Shown: piece after piece, positions 58,515-64,000 of the stretch
How the letters are laid out: each line of letters opens with the position of its first letter
How positions within the stretch are numbered: the stretch's first letter is position 1
DNA from: Bradyrhizobium cytisi
GTDB taxonomy: Bacteria; Pseudomonadota; Alphaproteobacteria; Rhizobiales; Xanthobacteraceae
Direction: 5' to 3'
DNA: 64,000 nucleotides
Assembly: GCF_008123515.1 (NCBI RefSeq)
Contig: NZ_VSSR01000038.1
Location: forward strand, 49,509 to 113,508
Notes under the pieces: model-generated
The model's input: only the letters and a program-made list of their open reading frames with translations
Told to the model about the DNA's origin: nothing
Database searches by the model: none
Position numbers and translations under genes: made by a program

Positions 58515-58982
58515 TTACGGCCTGACCTCGCAGACATCGATCCATTCGGCCGCGGTCAGCTCGGCCATCCGCCCCGGCGTGATGCGCACGGCGCTGTGGG
58601 TCGAGCCTGCGGCCGGCACCACCACGTCGAACTCTTTCAGCGAGACGTCGCAATAGATCGGCAGTGGCGACTTCAGCCCGAACGGGCAGACGCCGCCGAC
58701 CTCGTGGCCGGTGATCTCGGCGACCTCTTCCAGGCCGAGCATCTTCGGCTTGCCGCCGAAAGCAGCCTTGATCTTCTTGTTGTCCATCCGCGAGGTGCCG
58801 GCGGCGACGATCAGGATCACGCGCTCGCCGACGCGTAGCGACAATGTCTTGGCGATCATGCCGGGCTCGACACCGTAGGCTTCCGCAGCCAGCGTCACGG
58901 TCGCCGAGCTGATCGGGGATTCCATGACTGTGATGTCGGGGGCTTTCTCGGCGAAGAAGGCGCGAACGGATTCCAGGCTCAT
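58515..58982 (-). CDS. YbaK/EbsC family aminoacyl-tRNA deacylase
   Basis: 155 residues. The YbaK fold is recognised by TVTLAAEAYGVEPGMIAKTLSLRVGE, with the catalytic Lys of IAKTL, and by the GHEVGGVCPFGL block (G-G-x-P loop). Trans-editing hydrolysis of mischarged Cys-tRNAPro or related aminoacyl-tRNA is expected. Stands 63 bp upstream-facing from the cyclase on the same strand, and 56 bp below the dehalogenase. Confidence 0.9.
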   Translation of the reverse strand: MSLESVRAFFAEKAPDITVMESPISSATVTLAAEAYGVEPGMIAKTLSLRVGERVILIVAAGTSRMDNKKIKAAFGGKPKMLGLEEVAEITGHEVGGVCPFGLKSPLPIYCDVSLKEFDVVVPAAGSTHSAVRITPGRMAELTAAEWIDVCEVRP

Positions 58983-59038
58983 TCCAGTCAGCTCATCGAG
59001 GACTTACGGGGGGCGGCGATACTCAGGCGATGCTTGAT

Positions 59039-59770
59039 TCAGGCGATTCTTGCCAGCTCCGAGAGCGAGCGGACGCGATGATCCGGCGCAAAGCCGAGCT
59101 CGTCCATCTGTGTGCGGATCGCCTTGAATAGCGTCAGCGGTGCCACGAGTTCGTTCTCGACGCAAGCCAACGCCATGGCCTCCGGCGTCACCCGTTCGAT
59201 CCAGGCAACGTTGAGCCCGAACGCTTTCGCGCCGGCCACGTCCCAGGGATTGGAGGAGACGAACAGCACCTCGTCTGGTTTGGTGCCGAGCACCTCGCCG
59301 ATCAGCTCATAGGCCTGCGGGCTCGGCTTGAAGATCTTCTTCGCGTCCACGCTGATGGTGGCATCGAGCAGGCGGTCGAGGCCTGAATTGCGCACCAGCG
59401 TAGTCAGCATGTCCGGGCTGCCGTTGGACAGGATCGCGAGCTTTCGCGGTTTCAGCGCGGTAAGCGCTGCGGTCGCATCCGGATAGAGATCGAGATGCAG
59501 ATATTTCTCGATGACGCGCTCGAAGGCCTCGCGCTCGTAGGTAAGCCCGAGCACGCGCAGCGTATAGGCCAGCGAGTCGCGCGTGACGGTGGAAAAATCC
59601 TGGTAGCGCCGCATCAGCGAGCGCAACCAGGTATATTCGAGCTGCTTGATCCGCCAGACCTGCGTGATGATCTCGCCATAGCCCGGAAACGCATCCTCGG
59701 TGATCTCTGCGACCGACTGGATGTCGTAGAGCGTCCCGTAGGCATCGAAGACGACGGCTTTGAGGGGCAA
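59039..59770 (-). CDS. (S)-2-haloacid dehalogenase, HAD type II
   Basis: 243 residues. Nucleophile D9 in VVFDAYGTLYD, S in LSNGSPDM, K in IFKPSPQAYE, and the SSNPWD loop, all residues of L-2-haloacid dehalogenases. The Arg of VWRIKQLEYTW is the halide-binding residue of that enzyme. Reaction: hydrolysis of a 2-halo acid to the (R)-2-hydroxy acid. The close match in active site makes this more likely than a generic phosphatase. Confidence 0.9.
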   Translation of the reverse strand: MPLKAVVFDAYGTLYDIQSVAEITEDAFPGYGEIITQVWRIKQLEYTWLRSLMRRYQDFSTVTRDSLAYTLRVLGLTYEREAFERVIEKYLHLDLYPDATAALTALKPRKLAILSNGSPDMLTTLVRNSGLDRLLDATISVDAKKIFKPSPQAYELIGEVLGTKPDEVLFVSSNPWDVAGAKAFGLNVAWIERVTPEAMALACVENELVAPLTLFKAIRTQMDELGFAPDHRVRSLSELARIA

Positions 59771-59863
59771 TTGACCGGTCCTCCGGGGTCGTAGGGGCGC
59801 AAGGACTATACAAGGCGTCCGGATGGCGATCCATGCGCCCGGGGCGAGAACATTGAACCCGGA

Positions 59864-60445
59864 TCACCCCTCGGGGGCGGCCCACCTCTGGACGCTGACA
59901 TCCGCCAGCGCCTTGAATACAGCCGGCGTGCGCTCCAGGCGGGCGATCGTTCGCGCGCCTTCGACGGCGGCTACCAATGCGGCTGCGGTAGAGGATGCGC
60001 GCGCGGGAGCGAAACCGCACCCCCTGAAATGCTCCGCAACAATCTCGGTTGAATCGGCAAATCCGCGCGCTACCCGTTTGGTCAGCTCAGCGTCGAGCGC
60101 GGGCAGCTCATTCGCCAGATTTTGCATCAGACATCCATACTGGAAATCAGAGGCGACCATTTCGGCCGCGAATGTACCGAAAATCTGGCGAACGAAATTC
60201 AGAGCATCGCCCGTCGTATTCGCCGAGATAGTCCGCAATACCGCAATTCTAGTCGCAACGTAATGATCGATGGCCTCCTCTGCGAGCTGCGCCTTGCCGC
60301 GTGGAAAGTGGAAGTAGAACGATCCTTTGGGCGCGCCGCTTTCTTCAATGATCTGGGTCAATCCAGTCGCAGTGTAGCCCTGGATGCGAAACAGGCGTTC
60401 GGCCGTGGCAATCGCGCGAGCGCGGGCATCAGTCTTACGTGGCAT
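59864..60445 (-). CDS. TetR-family transcriptional repressor
   Basis: 193 residues. N-terminal TetR HTH (ATAERLFRIQGYTATGLTQIIEESGAPKGSFYFHFPRGKAQL) and a C-terminal ligand/dimer domain (TetR_C_LfrR/YxaF type, FVRQIFGTFAAEMVASDFQYGC...). It is divergent from the epoxide-hydrolase gene and the two share a 35-bp perfect palindrome beginning 33 bp upstream of its start. Self-repression and repression of the hydrolase by a ligand-released dimer are likely. Confidence 0.93.
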   Translation of the reverse strand: MPRKTDARARAIATAERLFRIQGYTATGLTQIIEESGAPKGSFYFHFPRGKAQLAEEAIDHYVATRIAVLRTISANTTGDALNFVRQIFGTFAAEMVASDFQYGCLMQNLANELPALDAELTKRVARGFADSTEIVAEHFRGCGFAPARASSTAAALVAAVEGARTIARLERTPAVFKALADVSVQRWAAPEG

Positions 60446-60468
60446 GCCGTGAACCTAACACGATCCGC

Positions 60469-60496
60469 TTGACGCGACTATGGTGATCGCCATACT
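60469..60496 (+). promoter_or_regulatory. Candidate promoter of the epoxide-hydrolase gene
   Basis: TTGACG at 60469-60474 followed after 16 bases by CATACT at 60491-60496 resembles a sigma-70-type promoter. The spacer and -10 lie inside the TetR palindrome, so a bound repressor would block it directly. Confidence 0.5.
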
Positions 60497-60512
60497 ATGG
60501 CGATCACCATAG
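60478..60512. promoter_or_regulatory. Perfect 35-bp palindromic TetR operator
   Basis: Two 17-bp arms, CTATGGTGATCGCCATA and its exact complement, around a single central C. This length and symmetry are exceptional for chance and typical of TetR operators. It lies between the divergent repressor and hydrolase genes and overlaps the predicted -10. Confidence 0.85.
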
Positions 60513-60526
60513 AAAGAGCCCGGCTG

Positions 60527-61834
60527 ATGAGTCGTCCATGTAGTTTCAAGCCATCAGTGTCCCGACGAGCCGTCTTAGCGATGGGCGCGGCCAGCCTGAT
60601 TGCGGCTTCGCTTTTCCCGGCCCGCGCAAACCCTATTGGAGGAAGTGATTTGACCACATCATCATACGGCGGGCGAACGCTTCCCAAGGGGGTGCGCTCG
60701 CGCATGATCCATGGGGTCAACGGCCTCGATGTCCATATTCTCGAAGCCGGTTACGAAAGCTCCGGCCGACCGCTCGCGCTGCTTCTGCACGGCTTTCCGG
60801 ATTTGGCTTACGGCTGGCGACACCTGATCCCAATTCTGGCTGACGCCGGGTACCATGTCGTGGCGCCCGACCAGCGGGGTTTTGGTCGCACCACCGGTTG
60901 GGTGAACGGCTATGACGCCCCGCTAGAGCCTTTCAGCTTGTTGAATATGACGCGTGACGCCCTCGGATTGGTTTCGGCGTTGGGGTATCGAAACACGGCA
61001 ATGCTCGTCGGGCACGACTTCGGCTCACCCGTGGCGGCCTATTGTGCGTTGGCCCGACCCGACGTCTTTCCCTCGGTGGTGCTGATGAGCGCACCGTTCC
61101 CCGGTCCGCCGGCGTTTCCGTTCAACATTGCGGAAAGCGAGGCATCGTCGGCTCAACCGAACACTGGAAATCAAAAGTTGGCGGCCGCGCTGGCGGCGCT
61201 CGATCCGCCGCGAAAGCATTATCAGCAATATCTGAGCACGCGGGAGGCGAACGATGATCTGTGGCACCCGCCTCAAGGCTTACACGCGTTTCTTCGTGCA
61301 TTTTTCTACGCCAAGAGCGCTGACTGGCCGGGAAATAAGCCGCATCCGTTGAAGGCGCCGACCGCCATCGAACTTGCACAAATGCCCACCTACTACGTCA
61401 TGGATCTCGGTAAGACGATGCCGCAGACCGTCGCTCCATTCCAACCTTCCGCCGCGGAGGTGGAGGCCTGCAAATGGCTCACCGAGCCGGAGCTTGCCGT
61501 GTACACGGAGGAGTATGGCCGCACCGGGTTTCAAGGCGCCCTGCAGGCTTATCGCGTCTTTTCCGACCCCGACCTGAACGCTGAGTTGCGCCTGTTTTCG
61601 GGCAAGACGATCGACGTCCCGTCGCTCTTCATTGGCGGGAAAAGCGATTGGGGCACCTATGCGGCGCCGGGCGCGATCGATCTCATGAGGACGAAGGCGG
61701 CAACGAGGATGCGTGACATCGAGCTGATCGACGGCGCCGGTCACTGGATCCAACAGGAGCAACCGGTTCGGCTCAGCACGCTCCTGCTCGCCTTCACCAA
61801 GGAGGTGGGTGGGGCGGATCACACCAGCCGTTAG
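60527..61834 (+). CDS. Exported epoxide-hydrolase-like alpha/beta hydrolase
   Basis: 435 residues from the ATG at 60527; the ATG at 60497 is inside the operator and is rejected. A Tat-type signal (SRRAVLAMGAASLIAASLF) ends near ARANP. The fold shows LLLHGFPDLAYGW (HGFP, oxyanion), DQRGFGRT, nucleophile D164 in VGHDFGSP and H406 in GAGHWIQQEQP; the lid Tyr is probably in YTEEYGRTGF. Hydrolysis of an epoxide in the periplasm is expected, since Asp in place of Ser is the epoxide-hydrolase/dehalogenase signature. Regulated by the divergent TetR gene. Confidence 0.9.
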   Translation: MSRPCSFKPSVSRRAVLAMGAASLIAASLFPARANPIGGSDLTTSSYGGRTLPKGVRSRMIHGVNGLDVHILEAGYESSGRPLALLLHGFPDLAYGWRHLIPILADAGYHVVAPDQRGFGRTTGWVNGYDAPLEPFSLLNMTRDALGLVSALGYRNTAMLVGHDFGSPVAAYCALARPDVFPSVVLMSAPFPGPPAFPFNIAESEASSAQPNTGNQKLAAALAALDPPRKHYQQYLSTREANDDLWHPPQGLHAFLRAFFYAKSADWPGNKPHPLKAPTAIELAQMPTYYVMDLGKTMPQTVAPFQPSAAEVEACKWLTEPELAVYTEEYGRTGFQGALQAYRVFSDPDLNAELRLFSGKTIDVPSLFIGGKSDWGTYAAPGAIDLMRTKAATRMRDIELIDGAGHWIQQEQPVRLSTLLLAFTKEVGGADHTSR

Positions 61835-61851
61835 GTCGGGGAATGCGTATC

Positions 61852-61869
61852 GCCGCTCTGCAGAGCGGC
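61852..61869. terminator. Palindrome between convergent genes
   Basis: GCCGCTCTG-CAGAGCGGC is an 18-bp perfect palindrome in the 61-bp gap between the convergent hydrolase and amidohydrolase genes. It can form a stem on either transcript, but no T-run follows. Possible bidirectional terminator. Confidence 0.4.
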
Positions 61870-61895
61870 AATGCGCTGCGCTGACGCGTACCTGC

Positions 61896-62780
61896 CTAGA
61901 TCCCCAGAATCTTGCGCGCGTTGGCCTTCAACACCTTCAGGCGGATCTCGTCGCGGATCTCGATCTTGGCAAAGTCCGACAGCCAGCGGTCCGGCGTGAT
62001 CACCGGCCAGTCCGAGCCGAACAGCATCTTGTCCTGCAGGATCGAGTTGATATAGCGCACCAGGATCGGCGGGAAGTATTTCGGCGACCAGCCGGAGAGG
62101 TCGATGTAGACGTTCGGCTTGTGGGTCGCGACCGACAGCGCCTCCTCCTGCCAGGGGAAGGAGGGGTGGGCGAGGATGATCTTGAGGTCGGGGAAGTCGG
62201 CTGCGACGTCGTCCATGTACATCGGGTTGGAATATTTCAGCCGCATGCCCATGCCGCCCGGCATGCCCGAGCCGACGCCGGTCTGGCCGGTATGGAACAG
62301 CGCGATCGCGCCGCCATTGTTGATCTCCTCGTAGAGTGGGTAGGCCATGCGGTCGTTGGCGTAGAAGCCCTGCATGGTCGGATGGAATTTGAAGCCGCGC
62401 ACGCCGTATTCCTCGATCAGCTTGCGCGCCTCGCGGGCGCCGAGCTTGCCCTTGTGCGGGTCGATCGAGACGAAGGGGATGAGCACGTCGAGATGGTCGG
62501 AGGCGGCCTCGATCATCTCGTAATTGTTGTAGCGGCGGAAGCCGGTCTCGCGCTCGGCGTCGACCGGGAAGATCACCGCGGCGATGTTCTTGGAGCGATA
62601 ATAGGCCGCGGTCTCCGGCACGGTCGGCGGATGCTTGTTCGGCGACTTGAAGTAGTCGGCCATTTGCGCCTGGAAATCGTCGTAGCCGTCGTCTGGATGG
62701 CAGCCGCAGGGCTCCTCGGCATGGGTGTGGATGTCGATGGCGACGACATCGTCAATGTTCGGCAGCTTCAGCTTAGGCAT
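61896..62780 (-). CDS. Amidohydrolase_2 family metal-dependent hydrolase
   Basis: 294 residues, shorter than the two at the window start. The metal site is visible: VVAIDIHTHAEEPCGC (HxH), GFKFHPTMQGF, ALFHTGQTGVG, ILAHPSFPW and LFGSDWPVITPD with the final Asp. Related to the gamma-resorcylate decarboxylase/ACMSD group. A role in ring or 4-oxalomesaconate metabolism cannot be set from sequence. No operon partner on the same strand. Confidence 0.9.
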   Translation of the reverse strand: MPKLKLPNIDDVVAIDIHTHAEEPCGCHPDDGYDDFQAQMADYFKSPNKHPPTVPETAAYYRSKNIAAVIFPVDAERETGFRRYNNYEMIEAASDHLDVLIPFVSIDPHKGKLGAREARKLIEEYGVRGFKFHPTMQGFYANDRMAYPLYEEINNGGAIALFHTGQTGVGSGMPGGMGMRLKYSNPMYMDDVAADFPDLKIILAHPSFPWQEEALSVATHKPNVYIDLSGWSPKYFPPILVRYINSILQDKMLFGSDWPVITPDRWLSDFAKIEIRDEIRLKVLKANARKILGI

Positions 62781-63085
62781 GGGTGTCCTCCCGACGGGTT
62801 GCCAAATTGATTATATGATATAACGAACTTGGCAAGCGAACCTTGGTTGGGCGGAGCGGTCAGAATCGGGCCGGTCCGGCCGTTTCTACTGTGCATGGGG
62901 TTGTTTTCACGAATTTGCCGGTTCGGAACCGGGCAGTTAACATTGACATCACCTCCCGCCATGCCTTAAGAACCGCCCCGTCCCGGGCGGTCAGTCCGCC
63001 AGCGGGAAAGATCTCATTTTGCCACATTCGCGCGTGCCGAAACGGTAGTGCCGAACACGGCCTTTCGAACGTTCAGGATTCTGCC
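62781..63085. other. 305-bp intergenic region upstream of bL36
   Basis: Lies between divergent amidohydrolase and rpmJ genes. TTGACA at 62943-62948 followed about 17 bases later by TTAAGA could be the rpmJ promoter, though the -10 is poor. Near 62805 is an A/T-rich stretch (gattatatgatataacg) likely to belong to the amidohydrolase promoter. The rest shows no gene. Confidence 0.4.
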
Positions 63086-63211
63086 ATGAAGGTCCGTAAC
63101 TCGTTGAAGTCGCTGCGCGGTCGCCATCGCGCCAACCGCTTGGTCCGCCGCAAGGGCCGGGTCTATGTGATCAACAAGGTGCAGCGCCGCTTCAAGGCTC
63201 GCCAGGGCTGA
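63086..63211 (+). CDS. rpmJ: Ribosomal protein bL36, cysteine-free paralogue
   Basis: 41 residues: MKVRNSLKSLRGRHRANRLV RRKGRVYVINKVQRRFKARQG. The canonical zinc ribbon (C-x2-C ... C-x-H) of bL36 is absent, so this is the C-minus type found in many alphaproteobacteria. Very basic; binds 23S rRNA in the large subunit. Start chosen as the ATG with AGGA 9 bases upstream. Followed by a hairpin terminator-like sequence at 63300. Confidence 0.93.
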   Translation: MKVRNSLKSLRGRHRANRLVRRKGRVYVINKVQRRFKARQG

Positions 63212-63299
63212 TCCGGGCGGGCTGATCCGGGCGGCTGATCGCCTTCGCGCTCGCCTCGCGCACGCGCCCCGCAAGACCACGGTCTCACACGAGTTTGAC

Positions 63300-63323
63300 G
63301 CCGCCCTGCTTTGCAAGGGCGGC
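63300..63323 (+). terminator. Hairpin downstream of rpmJ
   Basis: GCCGCCCT (63300-63307) pairs exactly with AGGGCGGC (63316-63323) around an 8-base loop and is followed by TTTACGCGTTT. It is consistent with a Rho-independent terminator of rpmJ. Confidence 0.6.
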
Positions 63324-63342
63324 TTTACGCGTTTAGACTTTG

Positions 63343-63984
63343 ATGATGGCAGTGAGATTCCCTTTCGCGCGCACGCTGTGCCTGGTTCTGGTTCTCGGGA
63401 CCGCCGGCTTCGCGCCCGTGTTGGCGCAGGATGATCCGGCCCCTCCGGCGAAGCAGCAGAAGAAGCTGCCGGAAGCGCCGGCCAAGCTGCCCAAGGCCGA
63501 GCGCACCAAGAATCTCGATTTCCTGTTCGGCGCGCTGAAGGCCGCCCCCGACGAAGACAGCGCCAAGCATGTCGAGGCGCGGATCTGGGCGATCTGGCTC
63601 CAGACCCCGAGCGACACCGCAGCATTGTTGATGGCGCGGGCCAAGGCGGCCGTCGATGCGAAGAAGATCGACGTCGCGATCAAGCTGCTGGATTCGGTCA
63701 TCAAGCTCCGCCCCGACTACATCGAAGCCTGGAATCGGCGCGCCACGCTCTACTACATGCAGAACGATTATGCCCGCTCGCTCGCCGACATCCGCGAGGT
63801 GCTCACCAGGGAGCCCCGTCATTTCGGCGCGCTCGCGGGGCTCGGCATGATCATGCAGGACGTCGGCGACGAGAAGCGCGCGCTCGAGGCCTATCGCAAG
63901 GCGCTCGCCGTCAATCCGCACCTCGAGAAGATTCCCGATCAGGTGAAGGCTTTGACCGAGAAGGTCGAAGGCCGCGACATCTAG
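63343..63984 (+). CDS. Secreted tetratricopeptide-repeat protein
   Basis: 213 residues from the ATG at 63343 (TTG at 63340 and ATG at 63346 are alternatives). A signal peptide (ARTLCLVLVLGTAGFAPVLAQ) is followed by a Pro/Lys-rich linker and three TPR units (DTAALLMARAKAAVDAKKIDVAIKLLDSVIKLRPD; IEAWNRRATLYYMQNDYARSLADIREVLTREPRH; FGALAGLGMIMQDVGDEKRALEAYRKALAVNPH). A periplasmic protein-binding scaffold is expected, with no named partner. Ends 16 bp before the window edge. Confidence 0.85.
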   Translation: MMAVRFPFARTLCLVLVLGTAGFAPVLAQDDPAPPAKQQKKLPEAPAKLPKAERTKNLDFLFGALKAAPDEDSAKHVEARIWAIWLQTPSDTAALLMARAKAAVDAKKIDVAIKLLDSVIKLRPDYIEAWNRRATLYYMQNDYARSLADIREVLTREPRHFGALAGLGMIMQDVGDEKRALEAYRKALAVNPHLEKIPDQVKALTEKVEGRDI

Positions 63985-64000
63985 AGCGTTCGCCCATCTG

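Noticed and set aside
60497..60526. Upstream ATG for the epoxide-hydrolase gene
   Set aside because: It lies inside the TetR operator and predicted -10 element, and the protein's Tat signal fits the start at 60527.
1..64000. Search for CRISPR arrays, tRNA genes, transposases and prophage genes
   Set aside because: No evenly spaced direct repeats, cloverleaf sequences, integrase or transposase motifs were recognised by eye.

Overview
The window reads as chromosomal DNA of a soil alphaproteobacterium, most likely Bradyrhizobium or a close relative. This is inferred from the high GC content, many GTG/TTG starts, the density of Bradyrhizobium-type catabolic genes (amidohydrolase_2, LLM monooxygenases, Bug/TctC binding protein, fused indolepyruvate:ferredoxin oxidoreductase) and the intergenic palindromic repeats (cgtcattgcgagcg..., cgtcattccgg...). 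No rRNA, tRNA, CRISPR array, prophage, transposase or integrase gene was seen. Nearly every base is explained by single-copy genes.

Layout. 1-2.8 kb: two tandem amidohydrolases (the first cut by the window edge), a Rieske protein and a tiny zinc-ribbon protein. 2.8-6.2 kb: an FAD amine oxidase divergent from a cytoplasmic-looking S53 (sedolisin) peptidase. 6.2-12.9 kb: redox enzymes (a frameshifted SDR, ALDH, Old Yellow Enzyme), a GFA-fold protein that lacks its catalytic cysteines, a TfoX-like protein and a benzoylformate-decarboxylase-like ThDP enzyme. 12.9-20.5 kb: a nitrogen-scavenging block made of an NtaA-type monooxygenase, an M20 peptidase, a GltIJKL-type amino-acid ABC transporter and a D-amino-acid aminotransferase, with two sigma-54-like promoters. 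20.6-25 kb: an EmrAB-like efflux pair, an AhpD-like protein and a LysR regulator. 25-30.7 kb: an amidase, then the giant indolepyruvate oxidoreductase with a divergent Lrp regulator and two phased inverted repeats. 30.7-33.7 kb: a three-gene membrane/isomerase-like operon with a divergent LysR. 33.65-35.4 kb: an NtaA-type monooxygenase flanked by deletion remnants of two other catabolic genes. 35.7-39.2 kb: a four-GAF GGDEF-EAL protein.

39.7-51.3 kb is an exopolysaccharide locus: galE, a WecG/TagA-type glycosyltransferase, a Wzc/ExoP-like protein with a degenerate Walker A, a methyltransferase, three glycosyltransferases, an O-antigen-ligase/Wzy-type polymerase and a CelD/FemAB-type acyltransferase. 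51.4-55.6 kb: a Pcm-like methyltransferase and an electrophile-stress operon (SDR, pirin, WrbA) with a divergent LysR. 55.7-59.8 kb: a Bug-type binding protein, a cysteine-rich secreted protein, a membrane-anchored class III cyclase, a YbaK editing protein and a 2-haloacid dehalogenase. 59.9-61.8 kb: a TetR repressor and a Tat-exported epoxide-hydrolase-like protein sharing a perfect 35-bp palindromic operator. 61.9-64 kb: an amidohydrolase, ribosomal protein bL36 (cysteine-free form) and a TPR lipoprotein-like secreted protein.

The items most worth follow-up are the sigma-54 control of the amino-acid/peptide block, the decayed operon at 33.7-35.4 kb, the frameshifted SDR, the TetR/epoxide-hydrolase operator, the four-GAF c-di-GMP protein and the catalytically stripped GFA protein. 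I did not find a single gene cluster that I can claim is an entirely new system. All functions are assigned from sequence motifs read by eye, without database searches.
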